The translations under genes were made by a program, and so were the position numbers. From positions 62,001 through 126,000 of the forward strand of contig JADKDV010000005.1 in the NCBI GenBank assembly GCA_016718315.1: a stretch of DNA of 64,000 nucleotides, read 5' to 3'. Below, piece after piece: positions 51,478 to 61,000 of the stretch (position 1 is its first letter; every line of letters starts with the position of its first letter). A model generated the notes under the pieces. The model ran no database searches. It had not been told where the DNA came from and worked only from the letters and a program-made list of their open reading frames with translations. This DNA comes from Candidatus Obscuribacter sp. (lineage in GTDB: Bacteria > Cyanobacteriota > Vampirovibrionia > Obscuribacterales > Obscuribacteraceae).

Positions 51478-52170
51478 TCAGGCTGCTTTGGTTCTATTGC
51501 CCGATGACCGTGTGCTTTGTTGACTTTGGCTGCGTTTTTGCTGCCTTGCCAGCTTTTGTCTTGCCTGACGCTGCTGTTTTTTGGCTTTTTGCTCTTTGAC
51601 TATCTTGCGCTCGCTCTGGTCCCAGAGCCTGCCATAAGCATCTTCATAAAAGCCATAATTGACAGACTCTTTGAAGAGCAACACGTGATCTTTCATGTTG
51701 CTGTAGCCGCTCAAGTGATAAACCAGAAGCAAATGCATCTGCCAGGCTGGCAGGACATGGTTGCAACTGGACCAAAGCTCATGAGCGACTTTTGTCTGAT
51801 GCATAAAAGCTCTGGTTTCTTCTGCCACACCCATTGAGACGTATTTTTTGCGACTGATTCGAGACGGATTTGGCTCGCCAGGCGTGGTCCCGTAAAGTAC
51901 GTGATAAGCCTCGTGGGCAAGATAGATGGCTTTCATCACTGGCGACGCGAGTGAGCCAATGGCGATAAAGGAGTTTTTGCGTCTCGCCGGATTGGCACGA
52001 CAGTAGGCTTCCTGTCTGCCATTCCAGCGCTGTATGCGCACGTTGAGTGCATCTAGCTTGCGCAAATCGCTGCGCAGAGTAGGGCTGTCAGCGAGAATGC
52101 GTGCGAATTGTTTGCCAAACTGGCGAGTGAGACGCCGGCTTATTGCCGCGTCTTGGGCTTTGTAGTGCAT
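51478..52170 (-). CDS. Orphan HExxH protein with basic tail
   Basis: The 230-aa product starts at 52170. AIYLAHEAYHVLYG is an HExxH zinc-binding motif near residue 85; VAEETRAFMHQ about 30 residues later could supply the third ligand. The C-terminal 45 residues are Lys/Gln/Arg-rich (KEQKAKKQQRQARQKLARQQ), a likely nucleic-acid or membrane-binding tail. No signal peptide is seen. A metallopeptidase is possible but unproven. Confidence 0.65.
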   Translation of the reverse strand: MHYKAQDAAISRRLTRQFGKQFARILADSPTLRSDLRKLDALNVRIQRWNGRQEAYCRANPARRKNSFIAIGSLASPVMKAIYLAHEAYHVLYGTTPGEPNPSRISRKKYVSMGVAEETRAFMHQTKVAHELWSSCNHVLPAWQMHLLLVYHLSGYSNMKDHVLLFKESVNYGFYEDAYGRLWDQSERKIVKEQKAKKQQRQARQKLARQQKRSQSQQSTRSSGNRTKAA

Positions 52171-52202
52171 ATGTTTTTCTCCCGGGAAATCCCGTTGGGA
52201 GC

Positions 52203-52224
52203 CTGGTATTACTTATGATACCAG
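52203..52224 (-). promoter_or_regulatory. Stem-loops upstream of the HExxH gene
   Basis: CTGGTAT/ATACCAG at 52203-52224, and a second small hairpin CGGG AAAT CCCG at 52183-52194, lie just before the start at 52170. Confidence 0.4.
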
Positions 52225-52755
52225 ATTTGGAGGGAACGGCAGAAGAATTTATCTGAAGGAGATTAAGGCTCCATCAGGGTTAGGCGACGTGCATGCACAG
52301 AGGTGCAAAGTAAGGAGGTGGAAAATTGCAGCCAGAGGCAAGGACCGGAATCAACATCGGCACTGATGCTGACACTCACTCAGACTCTGAATCGACCTGA
52401 CCGGGGCTCTCATTTTGATGCTGCATCTACGTCTGCTCCAAATTAAAGCTCAAGAAGCTCAGAAAAAAGGCAGTAGTAGTTGAAGTGTCTTGAAAGGAAA
52501 AGAAAGTGTTTGTTTAGAAAAGAATTTGGGATATTGAAAATACTTACCAGATTGCTATGGAGCATTGCTTGGCTGAAAAGCCCCTTGACCTGGTGAAAGT
52601 TGTTGTCATTAGAGCTTTATCTATGAGCGAGTTTGTGCGATGTTTGGCAACCTGCTCAAATAGCCAGTCCAGGCGGTTTTGCTTGGGGCTTGATGGCGGA
52701 ATGCTCCAGTGGGGATTTCTCAATGGTTTATACTATAATCCGCAGTAGAATATCT
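52225..52755. other. Gene-free interval
   Basis: About 530 bp. I see no gene with a ribosome site, no clear operator, and no repeat. It presumably carries the promoter of the HExxH-nadD group. Confidence 0.35.
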
Positions 52756-52802
52756 CAAAAAAAACGAGACAGGGCGCCAGTCTTTGCTGGTTGTTGTCTC
52801 GT
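52756..52802 (-). terminator. Terminator of the 52839-54466 group
   Basis: On the minus strand ACGAGAC pairs with GTCTCGT, with an inner CAG/CTG, followed by TTTTTTT. It lies 36 nt beyond the stop at 52839. Confidence 0.75.
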
Positions 52803-52838
52803 CTTGCGGACCGTCAGGTGGTCAGGACTTGCCTGCCT

Positions 52839-53522
52839 TTACTCTTGCTTTTGTCCCGCGACCGGCGCTGGTGCTGCTGCCGAGACCGTGGCGGCTGGGA
52901 CCTGTCCAGTGACCTGGAAGTTCCATCTGACTGGGTTGAGCTGCTGGTACGGATTGTCGCTGCCACCCAGGGAGCGCGCGTAGAGGGCGACCTCCAGGGG
53001 AAGGGTGCAGAAGCTCTCGCGCGGGATGAAGTCGGGTTCGTGCTCGAAGCCGCCACCCTGGAAAAGCGGTAGTCGATCGTAGAGCACTCCGCCGATTTCG
53101 TGCCCCACCACTTCATCGCCCAGAGCGATCTTGTCGTCGCCGTAGTTGAAGTCGCCGAAGAACATCGACTTCTTGGGGTCGGCTCCGAGCTGGGCGAGGA
53201 TGTTTTCGACGGCCTGCACCATCGCCACAATGCCGTCATCATCCTGCGCCTCCATCTGCATGACGCTGTCGATGCTTTTGGCCAAGTCGGTGCCCGGCTG
53301 GATGTCACGGGCGAATTGGAGAGCCCGAGCGGCGTTGTTCAGGGTGAATGCGCGCAAGCTCGGTACTTGGCTGATGCCCGGCGAGCCATCTGCATCGCTT
53401 GTGCTGGTGGGCTCGCGGCTGGCGCAATCGGAGATGAGATGGAGCCCGTACATGAGCAGCTGCCGGGCGATGTACAGGTTGTCTGTGATCGCTGCGACTT
53501 GGCGGTGTTGAGCGGATTGCAT
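52839..53522 (-). CDS. Orphan protein, 227 aa
   Basis: The start at 53522 follows AAAGGAAA. The product is soluble; the first half is helical (ITDNLYIARQLLMYGLHLIS, SLRAFTLNNAARALQFARD, ENILAQLGADPKKSM). A Gly/Asp-rich middle (FFGDFNYGDDKIALGDEVVG) follows, and the tail is Ala/Pro-rich. The gene is G+C-rich compared with the 9.5-26.7 kb block. It forms a group with two following orphans. Function unknown. Confidence 0.65.
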   Translation of the reverse strand: MQSAQHRQVAAITDNLYIARQLLMYGLHLISDCASREPTSTSDADGSPGISQVPSLRAFTLNNAARALQFARDIQPGTDLAKSIDSVMQMEAQDDDGIVAMVQAVENILAQLGADPKKSMFFGDFNYGDDKIALGDEVVGHEIGGVLYDRLPLFQGGGFEHEPDFIPRESFCTLPLEVALYARSLGGSDNPYQQLNPVRWNFQVTGQVPAATVSAAAPAPVAGQKQE

Positions 53523-53547
53523 GTGTTTCCTTTGCTAGTTGAGACTG

Positions 53548-53580
53548 CAGAGCCCCAGAGCCAATGGCTCCAGGGCTCTG
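53548..53580 (-). terminator. Intergenic hairpin
   Basis: CAGAGCCC pairs with GGGCTCTG, with an inner AGAGCC/GGCTC, between the stop at 53603 and the start at 53522. No T-run. Confidence 0.5.
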
Positions 53581-53602
53581 GCGAGAGCTGCGGCTGCCTG
53601 GC

Positions 53603-54064
53603 TTACTGCTTGAAGCCCGGTGGCAAGACCCAGCCCAAGTCGGACATGTCCTTGATGGAGTAGGTCTCGGACAGGGTGAGCGAAAGCAAGAACTTGCTCA
53701 CCTGCGACGAGATCTTGACGCGGCCCTTGATCTTGTCCGGCTCGATGGTGATGCCGTCAAGATTGACCCAGCCGGGAGCGCCTGGTCTCGTCACCGTGAT
53801 GCCCTTGATGCTCGTCAGGCGCACCATGTTGGCGGTGCTGCTGTAGACAAAGGACGAGCGTGCGTCGACGCGCATGCTGCCTTTGCCGAGCAGGGCGAAT
53901 TGATGCGTGGCTTTGGCCACCACCGTGATACGACCGCCCTGGTTGGAGACGCTGGTGACGCCTCGCGTTTTCAGTTCGGCCGCGTTGGCTGCGCCAAAGG
54001 TGGCTTCGAAGTCTGCCTGGGCGAGCGTTTTACCCGCTGGCACGAGAGAGAGATACTGAAACAT
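53603..54064 (-). CDS. Beta-rich orphan protein, 153 aa
   Basis: The start at 54064 follows CAGGAGAAG. The sequence alternates short strands: RITVVAKATHQFALLGKGSM, SSFVYSSTANMVRLTSIKGI, VNLDGITIEPDKIKGRVKIS. The whole could be a beta-sandwich or virion-like shell fold. G+C-rich. No signal peptide. No family recognised. Confidence 0.6.
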   Translation of the reverse strand: MFQYLSLVPAGKTLAQADFEATFGAANAAELKTRGVTSVSNQGGRITVVAKATHQFALLGKGSMRVDARSSFVYSSTANMVRLTSIKGITVTRPGAPGWVNLDGITIEPDKIKGRVKISSQVSKFLLSLTLSETYSIKDMSDLGWVLPPGFKQ

Positions 54065-54094
54065 GGGACTTCTCCTGGAAGGAAGATGATGCTG

Positions 54095-54466
54095 TCAGTC
54101 GTCCGACGTGGCGCGCTCCATCTGAGCGTCGGTCCAGAGGGTGCGCGGCACGACGTTGCCGTGCATGTCCTTGAGGGCGATGAAGTAGTGGGGACCACCG
54201 CACCACATCTCATGTTGGACGAACTCGTCGAAGTAGGTGACGCCGTCGAGCATGTAGTAGCGGTGCAGGTTGGCGACGCGGGCCTTGTAGGCGCCCTTGA
54301 TGCGGCCGATGCGGGTCACCCTGGTGACGGCGGGGATGCTGGTACGCTCGAGGTTTTCGACACGGCCGTTGGGGTAGACGCGGCGGACGAATTCTTGCAC
54401 CTTGACCTTGCGCTTGATCAGGCGCAGACCGGCTTGGTTGAGACCTTCGTAGTGATCGAATCGCAT
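54095..54466 (-). CDS. Small basic orphan protein, 123 aa
   Basis: The start at 54466 follows CAAGGAAAT; the longer frame to 54565 has no site. The product is basic: LRLIKRKVKVQEFVRRVYPN, SIPAVTRVTRIGRIKGAYKA, then YYMLDGVTYFDEFVQHEMW. It may bind nucleic acid or another acidic partner. It is the first gene of a three-gene group. Function unknown. Confidence 0.6.
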   Translation of the reverse strand: MRFDHYEGLNQAGLRLIKRKVKVQEFVRRVYPNGRVENLERTSIPAVTRVTRIGRIKGAYKARVANLHRYYMLDGVTYFDEFVQHEMWCGGPHYFIALKDMHGNVVPRTLWTDAQMERATSDD

Positions 54467-55193
54467 GATGATTTCCTTGAAAAATGCGCTTATGCGCGTA
54501 AAACAAAATCTGCTGGCGCGGAGGCGGGCAGGCTGGTGGAAAGCGAGAGCACCTCTACTCTGCATGGAGCAGATGCTAAAGGTCTAAATCAGCAGGTGGA
54601 ATTGAGTTAGGAGGTTTTGATGGCTTTGTAGTGGAAGTTAAATAGAACTTGTAGTTAGCACAAATACTTGAATTGAGCCAAACAAAACTATCTTGAGATC
54701 ATGGTGTATCTACCATGACCTCTGGTTTGATCGGTGCTTTACATATCGCGAAAGTGGCTTGGTTTGCGGTTTGGCTGTAATGTGAGCGCAAAAGCGTGCG
54801 CACCATATCCGGTGCGCACGCTTGAATTTTATCTACTGCCTGTCAAAAGCTAGCGCAGTTGTTATCTAACTGATTAATACTGCCAATGAATTATGGCGTT
54901 TTTGTGGCACAAACTACGGCAATTTATCTGACACAGACTTTTTTCGGCTATTTGCCCTGGCCTTTATCGCCTAAAAATAGGGCATTTTGCTCTATATCGC
55001 TGGTATTATCGGACTGTTTTGTTGTCAACGTTACAAGTCTGGAGATTTAATCTCCTATTGGGTTTGGCGGTATTTAGTTGGTGGCTAGATATTAGCAGGA
55101 ATATATCTCGCATATACGCCCGCGATTTGTATGGTGCCTGCTTTTAGCCAGGGACCACAGTCGTCTTTTGGAAACCCTAACTGATTACTAAAA
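54467..55193. other. Divergent intergenic region with strong hairpin
   Basis: The region separates the minus-strand group and the giant plus-strand gene. A perfect 12-bp stem, AGCGTGCGCACC/GGTGCGCACGCT, at 54793-54822 is followed by TGAATTTTATC. It could end a small RNA made from the region. Otherwise nothing clear. Confidence 0.4.
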
Positions 55194-57770
55194 ATGGATA
55201 ACTCTAAAGCCACCACCGGCGGTGAGGGTCTGCTCAAGCATGACCAGAATTCTTCGACGCCAGAAATATTGAAACCAAATGTCGGTAATGATGCTGCAGA
55301 GCATTTAGCTAAACCTTCGACTTGGGCTCAAATAACTAACGAAAATAGCCACCTTCTTCCTACTTTGCCCAAAGAAGATTGTAGGCACCAGGATAAGCTC
55401 CCTCACCTTGAATTGCTCTGCTATGAAATCGCAGCACAGCATCTCATTAATGCTATTGCTAATTCTTCAAAACAGTTGACCGGTCAGGAATTGTTTCATC
55501 AGCCTGGACCAAATCTTGCTCGACTTTTTAAACATTTGGGTGAGTCTAACGAGCAGCTCAAGAGTTTTGAGAATGATAAAGAAATAAAACCTGCAGCCCT
55601 CAGTCCAGCAGTGTCTGAGATAAAGGCTGGCAGCACTCAAAGCACTGCTCCCAATCCATTTTTGCTCTTTAGTCAAGTCTCTCTCAAAGAAAATGCTGTT
55701 GTGGACGGCGCTGGCAAAAAGATAGTGAGCGAGCCTTTAGCGGTTAAAGCCTCAACGGCTGAGACGACTCAGCTAGATCAAACTGATGTGGGTAAAGCTG
55801 AGCGCACCGCTGCTGGTATCGCTAGTGGTGCCGGGGCGACTCACTTACCAGAGGTGACGCTCGGTCCATTAACTGCGTCCAAAGCTCACCCCGTTGGCTC
55901 TTCGGGCAGCGATAGCGCAGCACCGGTAATAGCTCTGAGCCAGTTGCTAGTCAATAATCCTGACAATCTCGTAAAAAATGCACTGATGACTGCTCCAGCC
56001 GCACCTGAGCAAGGAGCAAAAGGTGATGCAATAGTGGCGACGGCGCATGCACTAGATCATCATGGCAGTAAAGTCGAGAGCAATCAGACTCTAGTTGCTG
56101 CTCTAAAGTCTGACAGTCCAAAAACTACTTCGACTACGCCTGTAGCGCGGGTGGATAGCACACCAGTGTTGGTTGCCGCGACAAAGTTAGATAGTACAGT
56201 CCCCGTGACAGCTGCTCCTGATCTGCGCGCCGAGACCGCCCCCACCCTGGTCGCTGCTACAAAACTAGACAGTCCCGCACCTGCCGCGCCCACACCGGGA
56301 GCAAAGGTAGAGGCAGCCCCCACCCTGGTCGCTGCCGCTAAAGTAGAGCCGGCAACTAAACCCAATCACGGTGAAGTAAATCTATCAAAGACCAACCCTG
56401 CTAGTCAGGCAATGGCCAGTGAGACAAGAGTGGAGCCAGGCTCAGTACAACTGGTCGCGGCCAATCCGTTTATGGCGATTAAGCAAGTGGCTGTGCGCGA
56501 TGAGGCTGTTGTGGACGGCTCTGGCAAAGTGGTGGTAAATGCGCCAGTGGTGAGTTTTTTACCTGCGGTCGTAGCGCGTGTCGCTCCAGAGAGCAGTATT
56601 GCTATCGCTCTAACAGCTAACTCCCATACTGATAAAGCTCTTGCCGATAACATCCACGCTACGACTCCTCTGGCTGCAACCGCTACATATGGGGCGCGGT
56701 TGGCGGGAGACAATGGTGATAGTAACAGTCGTCCTCCGGTCGTAGTGGCCGGTCAGCTTATGGTCAAAGACCCTGCCAGCCGCAATGAAGTAAGCACACC
56801 GGCACAACCCGCATTGCTCCATGCTCCCGGAAATGAAAGTACCGCACCGGCGCACGCACCGGTTAACCGTCTAGACAATCCAGCACTTGTCGCTGCCACA
56901 AAATTGGAGGCTCAATCTCCTATAGCACAGTCCCCAACCAGCCGATTAGACAATCCAGTACTAGTTGCTGCGACAAAATTGGAGAGTCAGACTAATGCTG
57001 CACAAGCCAGTATCCCACAGTCTGCTGTGCGGGTAGAAAGCGCTCCAATACTGGTTGCCGCAGCCAAATCAGAGCCCGGATCAGCTCTTCCGAATCGCCC
57101 TGAAGCATCTCAATTGCAGCCCGGTCCTGTTGTCCAGACAATTGCTAGTGTGTCAAAAGCAGAGCCAGTCTCTACCCAGTCGGCTGTAGCCAACCCGTTT
57201 CAGTCAATCAAACAAGTGGTTGCGCGCAATGAGGTCGTACTTGATGGCACTGGCAAAGTGGTTTTAAATGAGTCAGTGTCGAGTCCTGCTCCAGTTGTTA
57301 GTGGACGCATGGCACCAGAAAATTCTGTCGCCAGTGCTGCTCCCGCTAATGCCACACCCTTTGCGGCAAGCGGCAATACTGTCAGTCTAGCGCGCTCGGG
57401 TGTAGAAAATGGTGACATAAACAGTCACCGTCCAGTTATAGTCGCCAGTCAGCTTGTAGTCAAAGACCCTGTCATTGGCAATGAAGTAAGTTCACCGGTA
57501 AAACCCGCAGTTGCCCAGGCTCCAGGCATTGAAAGCACTGCGCCGGCTCAGTTACCAGTCAATCGTTTAGACAATCCAGTGCTTGTTGCGGCAACAAAAA
57601 TAGAAAGTCAAACCAATGCAGCTCAATCCCCCACCACACAGGCACCAGCAGCGCGGGTGGAAAATGCGCCGGTGCTGGTTGCCGCTGCCAAACTAGAACC
57701 AGGCACAGCCCTGTCAATCGCGTTGAACAACTCAATTGCAGCCCAGTCCCACTGTTCAAACAATTGCTAA
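55194..57770 (+). CDS. Giant repeat protein, N-terminal part (frame broken)
   Basis: The frame encodes 858 aa, from MDNSKATTGGEGLLKHD. From about residue 145 it consists of degenerate modules: one contains NPFQSIKQVxxRxEAVxDGxGKVVxNE, another PVxVASQLxVKDP, another RLDNPxLVAATKLE. They recur at spacings of several hundred bp. The sequence ends in a spurious tail (SIALNNSIAAQSHCSNNC) because two bases appear missing near 57712-57730. The continuation is in another frame. There is no signal peptide; the protein may be surface-associated by its LysM-like end, or intracellular. Confidence 0.75.
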   Translation: MDNSKATTGGEGLLKHDQNSSTPEILKPNVGNDAAEHLAKPSTWAQITNENSHLLPTLPKEDCRHQDKLPHLELLCYEIAAQHLINAIANSSKQLTGQELFHQPGPNLARLFKHLGESNEQLKSFENDKEIKPAALSPAVSEIKAGSTQSTAPNPFLLFSQVSLKENAVVDGAGKKIVSEPLAVKASTAETTQLDQTDVGKAERTAAGIASGAGATHLPEVTLGPLTASKAHPVGSSGSDSAAPVIALSQLLVNNPDNLVKNALMTAPAAPEQGAKGDAIVATAHALDHHGSKVESNQTLVAALKSDSPKTTSTTPVARVDSTPVLVAATKLDSTVPVTAAPDLRAETAPTLVAATKLDSPAPAAPTPGAKVEAAPTLVAAAKVEPATKPNHGEVNLSKTNPASQAMASETRVEPGSVQLVAANPFMAIKQVAVRDEAVVDGSGKVVVNAPVVSFLPAVVARVAPESSIAIALTANSHTDKALADNIHATTPLAATATYGARLAGDNGDSNSRPPVVVAGQLMVKDPASRNEVSTPAQPALLHAPGNESTAPAHAPVNRLDNPALVAATKLEAQSPIAQSPTSRLDNPVLVAATKLESQTNAAQASIPQSAVRVESAPILVAAAKSEPGSALPNRPEASQLQPGPVVQTIASVSKAEPVSTQSAVANPFQSIKQVVARNEVVLDGTGKVVLNESVSSPAPVVSGRMAPENSVASAAPANATPFAASGNTVSLARSGVENGDINSHRPVIVASQLVVKDPVIGNEVSSPVKPAVAQAPGIESTAPAQLPVNRLDNPVLVAATKIESQTNAAQSPTTQAPAARVENAPVLVAAAKLEPGTALSIALNNSIAAQSHCSNNC

Positions 57771-58059
57771 TGTGGCAAAAATAGAGCCAGCTTCAACTCA
57801 ATCGGTTGTAGCCAACCCCTTTCAGTCAATCAAACAAGTGGCTGTGCGAAATGAGGCCGTGCTCGATGGCTCCGGCAAAGTGGTCGTTAATGAGCCATTG
57901 ACCAGTCCTGCACCAGTCGTCAGTGCGCGTGTCGCACCGGAAAACTCCAGTATCAGTGCTCCTGCTACTACGACACCTTTGCTGTGGCCCCTTCCTCCAG
58001 CACTATGGCGCGTTCAACTGTCGAAAATAACGACTCAAGTAATCGTCCTCCAGTCATAG
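57736..58059 (+). pseudogene. Frame-shifted middle segment of the giant repeat protein
   Basis: In this frame the repeat continues without a break (QPSPTVQTIANVAKIEP, then NPFQSIKQVAVRNEAVLDGS, then PVVSARVAPENSS). The reading returns to the first frame near 57978, where a T-run has three T while codon order suggests four. It is a fragment, not an independent gene. Confidence 0.7.
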
Positions 58060-61000
58060 TCGCCAGTCAGCTTGTAGTCAAAGACCCCGTCACACGCATT
58101 GAAGCAAGCAAACCCGCACAACCTGTAGTTGATCAGAATTCGGGTTTTGAAAGTACCGCGCCGTCGATTAATCCTACTGTTCGTGGGGACAATGCGCCGG
58201 TGTTGGTAGCTGCCGCCAGAGTGGAGCCTGTGGCAAATCCTGCCAATCGTGGTGAAGTAACTTTGTCTCAGCCCAGTCCCGCTCCTCAGTCTGCTGTCAC
58301 CGTGGCAAAGGTCGAACCAGTGTCGACCCAGCCTCTCTCGACAAATCCACTTCCAGCTAACCCCTTTCAGTCAATAAAGCAAGTGGCTGTGCGCGATGAG
58401 GCAGTAGTTGAGAGCTCCGGTAAAGCAGTGGTAAACGAATCAGTGGCGAGCCATGCTCCAGTTGTAAGTGCACGCGTAGCACCAGGAAACCCTAACACTG
58501 CCTCTCCTGCTGTCACCCCTTTTGTTGTCAGTCCCAGTGCTGCTAACAGTGGATCTATCACTCTGGCGCGGTCAGTTGTCGATGGCGGTGATAATAATCG
58601 CCCTCCAGTTATCGCTGCTAATCAGCTAGTGGTCAAAGACCCTGCCTTACGTACTGAGACCGTTAGCCCCGGTCAAATTGTTAACACTGGTCCAAAAACT
58701 GATGCTGCACTGCCAGTGGTGCGAGTGGCCGGTTCTGACAGTATGCCCAACTCCAGTGATCCAGTAGTACAAGATAGGCCAAAGTCACAGCCTGGAGCTT
58801 CTAACCCCTTTCAGGACTACACAAATGTGCTGGCAAAGTTTGATGGCATTAGTGATAACAGCGGCAAAAAAGTGATTGCCGAAAGCGTCACTCAAAGTGT
58901 TTCATCAGCCGAAGCTCCAAAATCGCAACCTGCCGCTCCTAACCCTTTTCAGGGTTACTCAAATGTGTTGGCAAAGGTGGACAGCGTCAGTGATAGCAAC
59001 GGCAAAAAGGTTATTGCCGAAAATGTCAGTCAGAATATTCAGCCAACTAATCCGCCAAAGCCGCTACCCGTGAGCCCTGTAACTGAAGTCGCGGCAGTTA
59101 GGATTGTTAATAACGAAAGCAGAGAATCTACCCTGGCTAGAAATAGTGCTCCAGTAGTCATGGCCAGTCAGCTCGCTGTCAAAGATGCTGGTGGTCAAAA
59201 CAAAACAGAAGGGCAGACAAGAAACGATTCGCCAGTCAGGTCTGAAGTCCTGGTGAAAGCAGAACCAGTAGCCAGAGTTGAGCCGGTGACAAAGTTGACC
59301 GAGAACATCAAGGGCAGCGTACCGGCTGCCAGTGTTGCAGCGGTACCAACAACCAAGATGGTTGATAAACAAAATGGGGCAGAGGCGCTGGCTGCTACAA
59401 ATACTCTGGAAGGGCTTTTTGAGGCTGTAGGACGCTCACGTGCCGTGGCATCTGGTGATATTTTGACTGCCAAAACTAGTGCTTCAATCGAGCCGATCTC
59501 TCTAAAAACAGCTGCTGACGCAAAAGTTGTCGCTGACAATACTATGCCGGGAGCCAAATCAGTAGCTAATGTTTCGCTACCTGTTGGTCGTGCGAATAAT
59601 CCCGAATTTCAAATTGTTGACTCCAGAGCTGGCCTGACAATTGCTAGCGCTGATGCCGCTGTTACTGGCTCTGTCCTTAGCCCGGCTTTACAAAACGGAC
59701 TTGCTACCGCTGTCCAGACCACCAAAACAGAAGGTACTTCTGTCAAAACCGATGGTCAAAATGCAGTCCTGGATATTAAAACTCCCGTACGCCCTGGCCT
59801 CAAAGAAGGCGCCAAAGAAGGTGAAGGATTGTCCATTGCTGGCGCGGCAGTAATCACTGCCGCATCCCGCAGTAATGCTGGCGGAGGTGGTAACAGCACG
59901 GCTCCATCCACCAAGACTAGTGTCGCAGGTGCTGCGACTCCTGGTGCTGCGACTCCTGGTGCTGCGACTCCTGGAGCTGCAACTCCTGGTGCTGCGACTC
60001 CTGGTGCTGCAACTCCTGGTGCTGCAACTCCTGGCACTACAACTCCTGGTGCTGCAAGTGCCGGTGGAGCCGCCCCCGGTACAGGCGCAAGCTCTGGGCT
60101 GGTGGCTGGTCATGGGGGCGGTAGTGGGATTGCTGGTGGCACTACCGGTGGTACTGCTGGTGCTGCTGGTACTAATGGCGGTGTTGGTGCCGGTATGCCT
60201 GGTGCTAGTGGCGTCGGGACTGGTGGGGCGACTAGTGGTCAGAGCGGTTTAAATATCGCAATGACCACTGTCCCTGGCACTAACGACCCCGGTGTGACGA
60301 GCAATTTGACAGACCCAATTACTGCAAGCTCAAATCAGAGCGGTTTGACTATTGATCCAAAGGCTTTGCAGCCTCTTACACTTGTGGATGGCGAAGAAGT
60401 ACTTGATGGGAGCCACAAGGGCGAGACATTGACCACTCGTGGACCAGGCAAAAAGAATAAATCTGATGAGACAACAAAAGAGCCAGAATCAGATCGAGCT
60501 GGTGCAGCAAAAACCCATGGTAACGGCAATGCTAAAAATGGCAAGGTGCGTCCGCAATCGGCTGATGATGTGACTCTTGCCCTGGCAGAACTGGAAAGAC
60601 AGAAACGAGCTGAGGCAGAAAAACGCAGAAAATTGCAAGAAAAGGCGCGCAAGCATAAAGCTGAGCCACCTCGCCAGGTCGAAAAACAAAGACGCTGCCA
60701 CATACTCAAGGGCGATACTCTAGAGTCGCTTGCCTTGCAATATCTGGGTGCTAGCAATCTGGCAACTTTGATTTATAAAATCAATCAAGGCTTTTGGTGG
60801 GAAAGAAGACATGCCAACAAAGTCTATCTGGAGCTTTTGACCGGCACAGTAATCTTTTTGCCTACCACTGGCGAGATTGCCCAATTTAGAGAGAAGTTGT
60901 CCTGCGGTAAGGTCAAACTTTTGCAGTTTGAGTATCTCAGTTGCGAGCATGTGCGTTCATTGAGGCAACTATTGGCCGGAGCCCGTGACAAAAAAGCAGT

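Noticed and set aside
53564..54610. Plus-strand frame of 348 codons
   Set aside because: Reverse shadow of two minus-strand genes that have good ribosome sites; the translation is His/Asp/Val-rich as typical for antisense frames in G+C-rich DNA.
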